Shown piece by piece: positions 26,570 to 35,941 of a stretch of 64,000 bases of DNA; position 1 is the first letter of the stretch; every line of letters begins with the position of its first letter. The notes beneath the pieces are model-generated. The model worked only from the letters and a program-made list of their open reading frames with translations. It was not told where the DNA came from and ran no database searches. The stretch covers positions 78,121-142,120 of the forward strand of contig NZ_JAEF01000017.1 in assembly GCF_000518765.1 (NCBI RefSeq), in the 5' to 3' direction. The stretch comes from Ruminococcus flavefaciens ATCC 19208. GTDB taxonomy: Bacteria > Bacillota > Clostridia > Oscillospirales > Ruminococcaceae. Made by a program: the position numbers and the translations under genes.

Positions 26570-27898
26570 ATGTCATTACCGATAGTTGCAGTTGTTGGCA
26601 GACCTAATGTTGGTAAGTCAACGTTATTCAACAAGCTTATCGGACAGAGACTGTCAATAGTTGAGGATACTCCCGGTGTTACACGTGACCGTATCTATTC
26701 CAAATGTGAATGGCGCGGAAAAGAGTTTATGGTGGTTGATACAGGCGGTATTGAGCCTGACAGCGATGATGTTATCCTCGCTCAGATGCGAAGACAGTCT
26801 GAGCTGGCTATTGAAAAAGCTGATGTAATTGTTTTTGTTACAGATATAAAATGCGGTGTAACAGCCGATGATTATGCGGTAGCTCAGATGCTTCTGAAAA
26901 GCGGAAAGCCTATCGTTCTTGCTGTTAATAAGGTGGACAGCCTCGGTGATCCGCCTATGGAGCTGTACGAGTTCTATAATCTTGGACTTGGTGATCCGTA
27001 TCCCATATCTTCTGTTCATGGTCATGGTACAGGAGATATGCTTGATAAGGTTTATGAAAGCTTACCTGAAAGTGAAGAAACAGAATATGACGAGGATCAT
27101 ATCAAGGTAGCTGTTATCGGTAAGCCTAATGCGGGAAAATCTTCACTTATCAACAAGATCGCAGGCGAAGAACGTGTTATCGTTTCTGATATAGCAGGAA
27201 CTACACGTGATTCAACGGATACTGTTATTGAAAATGAGTACGGTAAATTCGTATTTATTGATACGGCAGGTATACGAAAAAAGTCAAAGGTAACTGAAAA
27301 GGTCGAGCATTACAGTGTTCTCAGAGCTTATATGGCTGTTGACAGAGCTGATGTATGCGTGATAATGCTTGATGCAGCCGAAGGCTTTACAGAGCAGGAC
27401 TCAAAAGTTGCAGGATATGCCCATGAGCAGGGAAAAGCCTGTGTTGTTGCTGTAAATAAATGGGATCTTGTAGAAAAAAATGACAAAACTATGCAGGAGT
27501 ACAGAACAAAGCTTGAAAACGATTTCAGCTTTATGTCTTATGTTCCCTTTGTGTTCATTTCTGCCAAGACAGGACAGCGTATAAACAAGCTTTATGAGCT
27601 TATAAAGTACGTTTACGAGCAGAACAGCATGAGAATATCTACAGGTATGCTCAATGATGTACTTGCGTACGCCACTACAAGAGTCCAGCCGCCGTCGGAT
27701 AAGGGAAGAAGACTGAAGATATACTATATGACTCAGCCTTCAACTAAGCCGCCGACATTTGTAACTTTTGTAAATCGGGCTGATCTTTTCCATTTTTCGT
27801 ACAGAAGATATATTGAAAACCAGATACGTTCAACATTTGGTCTTGAAGGTACGCCTGTAAGATTTATAGTGCGTGAGAGAGGGGGAAATGATAAATAA
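26570..27898 (+). CDS. der: Ribosome-biogenesis GTPase Der (EngA)
   Basis: 442 aa with two tandem G domains and a C-terminal KH-like domain. G1 motifs GRPNVGKST and GKPNAGKSS, switch DTGG and DTAG, and NKVD and NKWD are present. Der helps assemble the 50S subunit. I chose ATG 26570, 7 nt after AGGGGAGG; an in-frame frame from 26528 adds 14 residues before the normal SLPIVAVVG start. The stop overlaps plsY by one base (TAATG). Confidence 0.96.
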   Translation: MSLPIVAVVGRPNVGKSTLFNKLIGQRLSIVEDTPGVTRDRIYSKCEWRGKEFMVVDTGGIEPDSDDVILAQMRRQSELAIEKADVIVFVTDIKCGVTADDYAVAQMLLKSGKPIVLAVNKVDSLGDPPMELYEFYNLGLGDPYPISSVHGHGTGDMLDKVYESLPESEETEYDEDHIKVAVIGKPNAGKSSLINKIAGEERVIVSDIAGTTRDSTDTVIENEYGKFVFIDTAGIRKKSKVTEKVEHYSVLRAYMAVDRADVCVIMLDAAEGFTEQDSKVAGYAHEQGKACVVAVNKWDLVEKNDKTMQEYRTKLENDFSFMSYVPFVFISAKTGQRINKLYELIKYVYEQNSMRISTGMLNDVLAYATTRVQPPSDKGRRLKIYYMTQPSTKPPTFVTFVNRADLFHFSYRRYIENQIRSTFGLEGTPVRFIVRERGGNDK

Positions 27899-28572
27899 TG
27901 AAGGTGTTTTTTTCAATTATTGCAGCTGCCGGATTAGGTTATTTTCTTGGCAGTATCAATTTCTCAATCATTGTTGTGAGAATGATGACAGGAAAAGATA
28001 TCCGTGATATGGGCAGCAAAAATGCAGGCCTTACAAACACATTAAGATGTGCAGGAAAAAGCTGTGCTCTTCTGACACTTATCGGTGATCTTGCAAAAGG
28101 TATAATCGCAGTTGCTCTTGCAAGAGGTGTTTGTCATCTGCTCCATGCAGGCATGATGCCGGGAAATGATACCCATTATATCGGTTACATTGCAGGATTA
28201 TTTGCTATAATCGGTCACGTTTTCCCGATATATTACGAATTCAAGGGCGGTAAGGGCGTGCTTGTCGGTGCAGCTTCATTCCTTGCAGTTGATTACAAGG
28301 TGTTTTTAGCTCTTATAGCTATTTTTGCAGTTATACTTGCACTTTCAAAGTATGTCTCACTTGCTTCCGTTATCTCAACCACCTACTGTCCGTTGGCTAC
28401 ACTGCTTATGTCATGGCTTATAGACGGCTATTCATTCGGAAGAAGCTTTATTTATATGCTGCTGTCTCTTCCGATGGCGGCAATGGTAATATGGATGCAC
28501 AGATCAAATATTCAACGTCTTATTGATGGAAATGAGAATAAATTTTCGTTCAACAAAATAAATATTAACTGA
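27898..28572 (+). CDS. plsY: Acyl-phosphate:glycerol-3-phosphate acyltransferase PlsY
   Basis: 224 aa polytopic membrane enzyme that transfers an acyl group from acyl phosphate to glycerol 3-phosphate, the first step of phospholipid synthesis. The three family motifs are seen: GSINFS near the N-terminus, MGSKNAGLTNTLR, and FKGGKGV. It is translationally coupled to der and upstream of gpsA, which supplies its glycerol phosphate. Confidence 0.94.
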   Translation: MKVFFSIIAAAGLGYFLGSINFSIIVVRMMTGKDIRDMGSKNAGLTNTLRCAGKSCALLTLIGDLAKGIIAVALARGVCHLLHAGMMPGNDTHYIGYIAGLFAIIGHVFPIYYEFKGGKGVLVGAASFLAVDYKVFLALIAIFAVILALSKYVSLASVISTTYCPLATLLMSWLIDGYSFGRSFIYMLLSLPMAAMVIWMHRSNIQRLIDGNENKFSFNKININ

Positions 28573-28600
28573 GGCTATCAGACGAAAGGAGTAAAATGCT

Positions 28601-29593
28601 ATGGCAAATATAGTAATACTTGGTTCGGGCGGATTTGGACTCAGTCTTGCGATAATGGCTGAGCATTGCGGCAGACATAACGTTACGGTATGGTCAAAAT
28701 TTCAATCTGAGATTGATGATATCCGTTCACACGGAGAACACGTTCAGAAGCTTCCGGGAGTTCCTGTTTCGGAGAGTATAGCAATGACAAGTGATATCTC
28801 CTGTGTTAAGGGCTGTGATATGCTCGTTTTCGGAATACCTTCGTCTTTTGTTCGTGATGTAGCTAAGGAAGCTGCTCCATATGTTGACGAACATATGGTG
28901 ATCGTCAACACAGGTAAGGGTCTTGAGGAAGGAAGTCTTAAAACTCTCAGCGAGGTGATACTTGAGGAGATACATACTGAAAAAATGGTTGTTCTTTCAG
29001 GTCCTTCTCATGCCGAGGAAGTTGCAAGATGTGTGCCTACAACTATTGTTGCAGCGTCTGCAAATCATGAAGCTGCTGAGTATGTTCAGCGTGAATTCGG
29101 CAACAACTTTATGAGAATATATCTTAATGACGATGTTAAGGGCTGTGAGATAGGCGGTGCGCTGAAGAATATTATTGCACTTTGCGTTGGCGTCTGTGAC
29201 GGTCTGGGTTACGGTGATAATACCAAGGCTGCACTTATGACTCGCGGAATACATGAGATCGCTCGTCTCGGAAAAGCCTGCGGAGCTGATGTTACTACCT
29301 TCAGCGGACTTACAGGCATTGGTGATCTGATAGTAACCTGCACAAGTATGCACAGCAGAAACAGACGTGCAGGCATACTTATCGGTCAGGGAGTATCTCC
29401 CGAGGAGGCTGTTGAGCGTGTCGGAACTGTTGAGGGCTATTTCTGCTGTAAAGCTGCATATGCACTTGCAAAAAGACTTGGCGTTGAAATGCCTATAACA
29501 GAGCAGCTGAACGAAGTGCTTTTCAATGGCGGAGATGTCAGACATGCACTTGGAGCACTCATGAACAGACCACAGATCTATGAAGAAATATAA
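28601..29593 (+). CDS. gpsA: NAD(P)-dependent glycerol-3-phosphate dehydrogenase
   Basis: 330 aa. It makes sn-glycerol 3-phosphate from dihydroxyacetone phosphate for PlsY. GSGGFGLSL is the nucleotide loop, SGPSHAEEVARCVPT and GALKNIIALCVGVCDGLGYG carry the substrate and catalytic Lys region. Start ATG 28601 with AAAGGAG upstream. Located 28 nt after plsY in one operon. Confidence 0.95.
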   Translation: MANIVILGSGGFGLSLAIMAEHCGRHNVTVWSKFQSEIDDIRSHGEHVQKLPGVPVSESIAMTSDISCVKGCDMLVFGIPSSFVRDVAKEAAPYVDEHMVIVNTGKGLEEGSLKTLSEVILEEIHTEKMVVLSGPSHAEEVARCVPTTIVAASANHEAAEYVQREFGNNFMRIYLNDDVKGCEIGGALKNIIALCVGVCDGLGYGDNTKAALMTRGIHEIARLGKACGADVTTFSGLTGIGDLIVTCTSMHSRNRRAGILIGQGVSPEEAVERVGTVEGYFCCKAAYALAKRLGVEMPITEQLNEVLFNGGDVRHALGALMNRPQIYEEI

Positions 29594-29619
29594 GTTATAC
29601 TATCAGAGGTGAATAAAAA

Positions 29620-31158
29620 GTGATAAAAATCTGTGATTACAGAGGTCATATAAGAAACTGGCGCGGACTTTGCGAAGAGCTTGGTATTGATAATACACTT
29701 TTACGTGAAGAGCGCGAAAAGGCTATAATTATTAAAGCATATGAAAAATGGGGCAGAGAAATGGCTGACCATTTTTACGGTATGTTTGCATTTGGACTTT
29801 ATGATGACGCAGAAGATAAGTATTTCTGTTTAAGAGATCAGTTTGGTACAAAGCCGTTTTATTATTATATAACTGCTGACAATAAGCTGCTTTTCGGTAC
29901 AAATATAAGCAGCATAATCGGTAGGGAAGGCTTTGTAAAAGAACTGAATGTTGATATGCTCCAGATCTATATGACACTTACCTATGTTGCAGGTGATGAC
30001 ACTTTTTTCAAGGGTGTAAAAAAGCTTATGCCGGGACATTGGCTGGAATTCAAGAATGGTAAGCTCACTGTAGAGCGCTATTGGACTCCCACATTCAAGC
30101 CCGACGAAAGCAAGTCCCTTAATGATTGGGCAGATGAGATACACGATACGCTGACTAATATATTCTCTGAGGTCAAGGATGAAGATGAAGTTGCTGAATC
30201 CTTCCTTTCAGGCGGCGTTGATTCATCATATGTCCTTGCGATGAGTGATGCAAAAAGAGCTGATTCATGCGGATATGACGAGGAAAGATTTGATGAATCA
30301 CGTGTTGCTGCAAAGACAGCCGAGCTTCTTAAAGTTGAACACAGTGTAGCAAATATACAGCCTAAGGATTTCTTTGATATTGTTCCTTTTGTAATGTACA
30401 ACATGGAGCAGCCTCTCGGCGATGCTTCTGCTATTGTATTCACACTTGGCTGCAAGGCTACGGCTGAGCACACCAAGCTTTGTTATTCGGGTGAGGGCGC
30501 AGATGAATTCTTTGGCGGATATAATATGTACCGCAATGCAGAGCGTTACGGCGACAACCTCAAGACCTTCTATGTTGGCAACACAAATATTATGAAGGAA
30601 GATGAGAAGCAGCGCATACTCAAGCATTATGATCCGAATGTCCTTCCTATTGATCTTGTAAAGTACATTTATGATGAAACAGAGGGACTTGATCCGCTTA
30701 CAAAGATGTCAGATGTAGATATACAGATATGGCTTGAAGGAGACATTTATCTCAATGTAGACAAGATGAGTACAGCCTGTGGACTTGAGATACGTATGCC
30801 GCTTACCGACAGAAGAATATTCGACATAGCTTCACGTATGCCTTCAAAATATAAGGTAAACGAGGAGCAGAACAAGGTGGCATTCAGAACTGCTGCTGCA
30901 AAGGTACTTCCTGATGAAATTGCTTTCAGGAAAAAGTTAGGATTTATCGTTCCTGTCAGAATATGGCTTGCTGATGAGCGATATAATGCAGATGTACGCG
31001 AAAAGTTCAACAGTGATATGGCTGCAAAGTTCTTTAATGTTGATGAGATCAATGCTATATATAAGGACTATGTTGGCGGAAATTCCGATAACTGGCGTAA
31101 GGTATGGACTATATATACTTTCCTTGTATGGTATGAGGAGTATTTTGTAAAGAGATAA
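29620..31158 (+). CDS. AsnB-type asparagine synthetase lacking the glutaminase Cys
   Basis: 512 aa starting at GTG 29620, 8 nt after AGAGGTG. The synthetase half is complete (PP-loop FLSGGVDSSYV, YSGEGADEFFGGY, MPLTDRRIFD). The N-terminal half keeps only the later part of the class II amidotransferase fold: the usual Cys2 (MCGI) and HRGPD segments, about 60 residues, are missing, and gpsA lies just upstream so they are not encoded there. I infer use of ammonia or a partner glutaminase, or amidation of another substrate. The body is otherwise undamaged. Confidence 0.85.
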   Translation: MIKICDYRGHIRNWRGLCEELGIDNTLLREEREKAIIIKAYEKWGREMADHFYGMFAFGLYDDAEDKYFCLRDQFGTKPFYYYITADNKLLFGTNISSIIGREGFVKELNVDMLQIYMTLTYVAGDDTFFKGVKKLMPGHWLEFKNGKLTVERYWTPTFKPDESKSLNDWADEIHDTLTNIFSEVKDEDEVAESFLSGGVDSSYVLAMSDAKRADSCGYDEERFDESRVAAKTAELLKVEHSVANIQPKDFFDIVPFVMYNMEQPLGDASAIVFTLGCKATAEHTKLCYSGEGADEFFGGYNMYRNAERYGDNLKTFYVGNTNIMKEDEKQRILKHYDPNVLPIDLVKYIYDETEGLDPLTKMSDVDIQIWLEGDIYLNVDKMSTACGLEIRMPLTDRRIFDIASRMPSKYKVNEEQNKVAFRTAAAKVLPDEIAFRKKLGFIVPVRIWLADERYNADVREKFNSDMAAKFFNVDEINAIYKDYVGGNSDNWRKVWTIYTFLVWYEEYFVKR

Positions 31159-31163
31159 AAATT

Positions 31164-31192
31164 ATCCCCTGTGAAAAACAGGGGATTTTTTT
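31164..31192 (+). terminator. Terminator of the der-plsY-gpsA-asnB-like operon
   Basis: 8-bp stem ATCCCCTG/CAGGGGAT, loop of 7, then T7. Confidence 0.9.
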
Positions 31193-31197
31193 CTGAA

Positions 31198-31215
31198 CCC
31201 CCGTCTTTGACGGGG
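31198..31215. repeat. Short GC-rich hairpin CCCCGTC-TTT-GACGGGG
   Basis: A 7-bp perfect hairpin with a 3-nt loop between two terminators; its role is unclear. It may be a second-stage terminator relic. Confidence 0.4.
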
Positions 31216-31227
31216 AATGATTATTTA

Positions 31228-31262
31228 CAAAAAAAGCGCTGTCTGCAAGATATGCAGACAGC
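31228..31262 (-). terminator. Terminator of the MATE gene
   Basis: 10-bp stem GCTGTCTGCA/TGCAGACAGC; on the minus strand it is followed by GC then a T7 run. Confidence 0.85.
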
Positions 31263-31313
31263 TGAGTGAGGAAGTGATTGGGTGTATATTTCGACTGATA
31301 AAACAGTCGGGGG

Positions 31314-32678
31314 TCAAGCAACAGTTTTTACCTCTTTCCTGCTTTTTACAGGCGAGCTTAGGTTTTTCCTAAGAGTGTGCTCAAAGGCAGTCATATTGAG
31401 CAAAAGCGCTCCTATCCATGCAGAAGCTTCTGCGTATGCTGTAGCTCTGAAGCCAACTGTAGATATGAATAAAGCGATGACAGCTATTCTCAGAGCCATT
31501 TCGGCAATGCCGGATATCATAGGTATAAATGGCTTTCCGAAGCCCTGACAGCCGTTTCTGAATACGAAGAGAAAGTCAACTGCAAAGAGGAATATACCGC
31601 ATACAGGGAGATAAGTCTTTGCGATTTCAACCGGCTCTGTTCCGTTTACCATAAGTCTTGCAAGTGCTCCCGGGAAGAATACCATTACAGAGCCAAGGAT
31701 AATATAAGAGATCGTTGCGATAGTAAGGCAGACATGGAGCCCGTCACGGATACGGTCAAATCTCTTTGCACCGAAATTCTGGCTTGTGAACGATGACATC
31801 GTAAATCCTGCTGTGCAGGCAGGCTGCATAAACATAGTGAGAAATTTGCTGCATGCGGAATAAGCTGTGGTATAAGCAACTCCGAGACCGTTTACGAAAT
31901 ACTGTATTACCATACAGCCTACAGCTGTAATAGAATTCATAAATGCCATCGGCAGACCGTTTTTGAACAGTTCGCTGTAGAGCTTGCCGTTGCCGCAGAA
32001 ATCCGCTCTGGTAATGTTAAGCTCTTCTATTTTGCGTATTCTCAGCCAGCAGATGAAGGCTGACATTATCTGCGAGAAAATGGTAGCTATAGCTGCTCCT
32101 TCAACCCCTGTTTTCAGGACGAATATAAAGAAGCTGTCAAGGAATATATTGACTACGCTGGATATGATTATAGCAATGAAAGGAGTCTTGCTGTCGCCCA
32201 GTGCGCGGAGTATGCATGAGCAGAGATTATAGGTTATGGTAGCTATAAGTCCGCCGAAAATGAAGTAGCCGTATACAAGACCGTCATGCATAATAGCTTC
32301 GTCGGTCCTCAGGAGACGCAGCACAGGTCTCAGGAATGAGATGCTTACTGCGGTGAGCAGAATTGCAATCATAAAGCAAAGCATGGCCGATGAAGCTACA
32401 GAGCGTCTGAGCTTGGAATAATCCTTTGCACCGAAGCTCTGGGCAATTATGACTGAAAATCCGTTTGCCAGTCCCATTGAAAAACCGAATATGAGAAAGG
32501 TAAGAGAGGACATATTTCCGACTGCGGCAAGAGCATTGTCACCAAGACCTTTTCCGACTATGGCTGTATCAGCGATAGTGTAAAGCTGCTGAAGCATATT
32601 TGTGAGCAGCATGGGAAAATAGAATTTAAGTATAAGGCTTGTTACATTTCCCTGTGTAAGATCATTTGCTTTAGCCAT
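31314..32678 (-). CDS. MATE-family multidrug/metabolite exporter
   Basis: 454 aa with 12 predicted membrane helices in two matching halves; the N-terminus (LTQGNVTSLILKFYFPMLLTNMLQQLYTIAD, seen as separate motifs PMLLTNMLQQ and DTAIVGK) is typical of the NorM/DinF-like clostridial branch. It should export cationic compounds using Na+ or H+. AGGAGGAG lies 5 nt before the ATG. Divergent from the araC-type gene, which may control it. Confidence 0.9.
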   Translation of the reverse strand: MAKANDLTQGNVTSLILKFYFPMLLTNMLQQLYTIADTAIVGKGLGDNALAAVGNMSSLTFLIFGFSMGLANGFSVIIAQSFGAKDYSKLRRSVASSAMLCFMIAILLTAVSISFLRPVLRLLRTDEAIMHDGLVYGYFIFGGLIATITYNLCSCILRALGDSKTPFIAIIISSVVNIFLDSFFIFVLKTGVEGAAIATIFSQIMSAFICWLRIRKIEELNITRADFCGNGKLYSELFKNGLPMAFMNSITAVGCMVIQYFVNGLGVAYTTAYSACSKFLTMFMQPACTAGFTMSSFTSQNFGAKRFDRIRDGLHVCLTIATISYIILGSVMVFFPGALARLMVNGTEPVEIAKTYLPVCGIFLFAVDFLFVFRNGCQGFGKPFIPMISGIAEMALRIAVIALFISTVGFRATAYAEASAWIGALLLNMTAFEHTLRKNLSSPVKSRKEVKTVA

Positions 32679-32772
32679 AAAACTCCTCCTTTACAGCAAA
32701 ATCACGTTGTTTTCCTTTGTCTTTCATTGTGTTTATTATAGTCGAACAAACAAATAAATTATATCAGAAATA

Positions 32773-32801
32773 TTGCATTTGTATCAAAAATAGGATATAA
32801 T
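32773..32801 (+). promoter_or_regulatory. Sigma-A promoter of the AraC-type regulator
   Basis: TTGCAT (32773-32778), 17 nt, TATAAT (32796-32801), in the divergent region shared with the MATE gene. Confidence 0.8.
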
Positions 32802-32856
32802 AGAAATACAGCAATTTATGAGGAGCTGACCGCAATTTTTGGATTGGGGGGAGTTT

Positions 32857-33609
32857 ATGAAAACAGACCGTGATCTTAATTACAGATTATATATACAGAG
32901 AAATGACGGCTTTATGCGTAGCCCGTTTGAGCGTGAGCTCAGCGTTTACAGAATGGTGCAGTCAGGAGATATAGAAGGCATCAAAAAGAGATTCGAGATC
33001 ATACGCAGGAATTTTTTCGAGGGCAAGGGAACTCTTTCAAATGATCCCGTGCGGAATGTAATGTATCATTTTGTAACTGCTGTTGCATTGGTGGCAAGAT
33101 TTTGCATCGAGGGCGGCATGGAGCTGAATACTGCATATACTCTCAGTGATATTTATATACAGCGCGCCGACAAGCTCAGCGATGCAGAAAAGATAATTGA
33201 CCTTCTCGGAGAGATGCAGCTTGATTTTACCGAGAGAATGCGTACTCTTAAAAAGGAAAATGTAATATCTATTCATGTAAGGAAATGTATTGATTATATA
33301 TATGAGCATCTGCATGAGGAGCTTACGCTGACACGGCTTGCAGATCATGTGGGACTTAATCCATCTTATCTTTCAAAGCTTTTCTCAAAGGAAAAGGGAA
33401 TGAGCATAAAAAGCTTTATAATACAGGCAAAGGTTGCAACGGCTGAAAATCTGCTGAGATATTCTGATTTTTCATGCCTTGAGATATCTCTTGCACTTGG
33501 TTTTTCATCGCAGAGCGCATTCATCAGCGTTTTTAAGAAAATAGACGGTATCACTCCGAAAAAGTTCAGGGAACTGCACTATCTGGACGTTATGGAGCAG
33601 AATAAATAA
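32857..33609 (+). CDS. AraC-family transcriptional regulator
   Basis: 250 aa. The C-terminal 100 residues form the two-helix-turn-helix AraC domain: LTLTRLADHVGLNPSYLSKLF and the second helix with LGFSSQSAFISVFKK, ending in the family GITPKKFREL. The N-terminal 140 residues are an all-alpha region without a cupin signature (about residues 1-145), with FxxVTAVALVARFCIEGG, resembling clostridial regulators of that form. I chose the ATG at 32857 after the G6AG run. Probable local target: the divergent MATE exporter. Confidence 0.88.
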   Translation: MKTDRDLNYRLYIQRNDGFMRSPFERELSVYRMVQSGDIEGIKKRFEIIRRNFFEGKGTLSNDPVRNVMYHFVTAVALVARFCIEGGMELNTAYTLSDIYIQRADKLSDAEKIIDLLGEMQLDFTERMRTLKKENVISIHVRKCIDYIYEHLHEELTLTRLADHVGLNPSYLSKLFSKEKGMSIKSFIIQAKVATAENLLRYSDFSCLEISLALGFSSQSAFISVFKKIDGITPKKFRELHYLDVMEQNK

Positions 33610-33623
33610 AGAGGTGCTTATAA

Positions 33624-35258
33624 ATGGTTTCAAAGAATAATAAGACTGATCATATGATATCGGCCATTGTTACAGTGGCTGTATCGGTTCTGGCAATAAT
33701 TGGACTTTACTGTCATGAGCCGTGGTTTGATGAAGCTCAGGCGTATCTGCTGGCAAAGAATTCCACATGGCACGATGTTCTCACACACTGGACTCATTAT
33801 GAGGGACATCCTCCCATGTGGCATATACTGTTAAAATGTGCAGCATCATTAGGTTTGTCTTTTGAAGCAGCAATAAAATCCGTGAACTTTATTTTTGTTG
33901 AAGCAGTATTGCTGCTTATACAGTTCCGTTCACCTTTCAGCAGGATAGCCAAAACTATTATACCTCTGAGCTTCTTCCTGCTTTATCAGTACAGTGTGAT
34001 ATCGCGTCCGTATATGATGCTCACATTTTCATGCCTGCTGGCTGCAATGTGCTACAAGGAAAGACATGAAAAGCCTGTGAGATACTGCCTTGCCCTTATT
34101 TTTATGTGTACTGCTCATTCATACGGTATTGCGTTTGCAGGCGGTATAGTTTTGTCTGATATGATCGGTGAAGCCATAAGAGAACGCAGTGTTAAAAAGA
34201 TGTGTATGGGCATCATTACAAATAAGAAGCTTCTTTTCAGCTATATTATACTTTTAGCGGCTGCAATGGCAATGATCGCAGATATCATGCCGCATTCGGA
34301 TACATATGCCGCAAAGCAGACTGTCAGCGAGAGTGCTCATAGTTTGCCTGTTTGCTATATTTTCAGCTGGCTGCTTATTCCGTCGGAAAACCTGTTTACT
34401 TCATTCTCGTCGGAATTGCTCTACATGAGAGAGGAAGTAAACCCTGTCGGTGAAGTTATTGCAGCAGGAGTAATATCATTCCTCATATGGGCAGTGCTGT
34501 TCGTGATATGCAAAAAAAGACGTATGGTGGCAGAGCTTTTCATACCATATTCTTTTATAGCTGTACTTACTTCACTGCATATAAGCCCTCATCATTTCGG
34601 CATATTCTTTATGTATCTGCTCTTTATTCTGTGGACTGCGACAGACAAAGAGCCTGTAACAATGAGTGAATTTACAAAGCTTGCGGAAAAAGCGGGCTTG
34701 TCTGAGTCGTTTACAAAGAAGATAATCATAGGTACGGCTGCTGCATTCTCGGCTATCAATATTTACTGGGATAGTTTAAGCTTTTACCGTGAAATAAAGC
34801 TCCCTTATGATCCTGCACCTGCTCTGGCAGACTGGATAAAGGACAATGGTGCTGAAGATAAAAAGCTGCTTACAACATGGGCTGAAAGCGATATTTTTAT
34901 CGTCAATGCTTCGAGTATTGTTGTAAATGCATATTTTGACAGAAATATCTATTATAACCTTAATTATGATCTGCCGTTCATAACTCATATAGTAGTTGAT
35001 GATAATGAACGTAAGGAGACAATAAACAAGTGGAAGCAGGCAGGAAAGCCCGATCTTATGATATGTGATACTCCTAATGAAACTGCTTTTATATGTAGTG
35101 AGCTGGGAATAGATGACGACTATGCTGCAACTGCTTATGTGGGAAAGGGAAGAAGAATATTCAAGGATAAATGTGATATCTACAATGTATATGTAATGTG
35201 CAGTAAGGATACCTATAAAGAAATATACGGTAAGGAATATGAAATATCGACATATTGA
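33624..35258 (+). CDS. GT-C type membrane glycosyltransferase-like protein
   Basis: 544 aa with about 10-12 membrane helices. After the first helix comes WFDEAQAYLLAKN and then EGHPPMWHILLK: the acidic pair in the first outer loop and the HPP segment are the hallmark of GT-C glycosyltransferases of the ArnT/PMT superfamily, which use polyprenyl-phosphate sugars. The C-terminal 170 residues form a soluble domain. Substrate unknown. GAGGTG lies upstream; it begins 15 nt after araC and overlaps sfsA by 20 nt. Confidence 0.75.
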   Translation: MVSKNNKTDHMISAIVTVAVSVLAIIGLYCHEPWFDEAQAYLLAKNSTWHDVLTHWTHYEGHPPMWHILLKCAASLGLSFEAAIKSVNFIFVEAVLLLIQFRSPFSRIAKTIIPLSFFLLYQYSVISRPYMMLTFSCLLAAMCYKERHEKPVRYCLALIFMCTAHSYGIAFAGGIVLSDMIGEAIRERSVKKMCMGIITNKKLLFSYIILLAAAMAMIADIMPHSDTYAAKQTVSESAHSLPVCYIFSWLLIPSENLFTSFSSELLYMREEVNPVGEVIAAGVISFLIWAVLFVICKKRRMVAELFIPYSFIAVLTSLHISPHHFGIFFMYLLFILWTATDKEPVTMSEFTKLAEKAGLSESFTKKIIIGTAAAFSAINIYWDSLSFYREIKLPYDPAPALADWIKDNGAEDKKLLTTWAESDIFIVNASSIVVNAYFDRNIYYNLNYDLPFITHIVVDDNERKETINKWKQAGKPDLMICDTPNETAFICSELGIDDDYAATAYVGKGRRIFKDKCDIYNVYVMCSKDTYKEIYGKEYEISTY

Positions 35259-35940
35259 AAAAGCTGTATTCATATCTCGTCCCAACAGATTTATCGCAGA
35301 TGTGATGATCGGCGGCAAAAAGGAAAGAGTTCATGTAAAGAATACGGGAAGATGCAGGGAGCTTTTAAGGGAGGGCGCTGCGGTTTACCTTGAGCGTTCC
35401 GAAAATCCCGACAGAAAGACTGCATATGATCTTGTGGCAGTTGAGAAACTGCGTGACGGACTTCATCCTCTGCTTGTAAATATGGACTCTCAGATACCGA
35501 ATTCAGCGGCTGAGGAATGGCTGAAAAGAGGCAAGCTGTTTTCGGAGCAGGCTGTGATACGCCGTGAATGTACATACGGGGCTTCACGCTTCGATTTTAA
35601 GATAGAAGATGATGGAAAGACATCATTTCTTGAAGTCAAGGGAGTTACTCTTGAAAATGACGGAATTGCAAGCTTTCCAGATGCTCCTACGGAACGCGGG
35701 GTAAAGCATATATATGAGCTTATTCGTGCAGCAGGCGAGGGATACGGAGCATACCTTCTTTTTGTTATCCAGATGAAGGAAATAACTGAATTCCGACCAA
35801 ATGATGAGATGCACAGGGAGTTTGGCGATGCACTGAGAGAAGCTCGGAAAGCAGGAGTGAATATCCTTGCCTATGACTGTATCGTTAAGCCAGATAGTAT
35901 AGTAATTGACAAGCCTATTATCGTCAGAACGGAGCTGTAA
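35239..35940 (+). CDS. sfsA: SfsA family protein (sugar fermentation stimulation A)
   Basis: 233 aa. Motifs fit SfsA: RFIADV, HVKNTGRCRELL, LVAVEKL, NSAAEEWL, RRECTYGASRFDF, FLEVKGVTL, FPDAPTERG and FVIQM. The FDF..EVK acidic/Lys arrangement resembles a nuclease-like fold, and E. coli SfsA binds DNA, but the cellular role is unsettled. AAGGA precedes the ATG inside the upstream gene's end. Confidence 0.92.
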   Translation: MKYRHIEKAVFISRPNRFIADVMIGGKKERVHVKNTGRCRELLREGAAVYLERSENPDRKTAYDLVAVEKLRDGLHPLLVNMDSQIPNSAAEEWLKRGKLFSEQAVIRRECTYGASRFDFKIEDDGKTSFLEVKGVTLENDGIASFPDAPTERGVKHIYELIRAAGEGYGAYLLFVIQMKEITEFRPNDEMHREFGDALREARKAGVNILAYDCIVKPDSIVIDKPIIVRTEL

Positions 35941-35941
35941 T

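Noticed and set aside
31198..31262. Two adjacent hairpins considered as a small RNA
   Set aside because: No promoter is visible between them, and the second fits a minus-strand terminator for the MATE gene.
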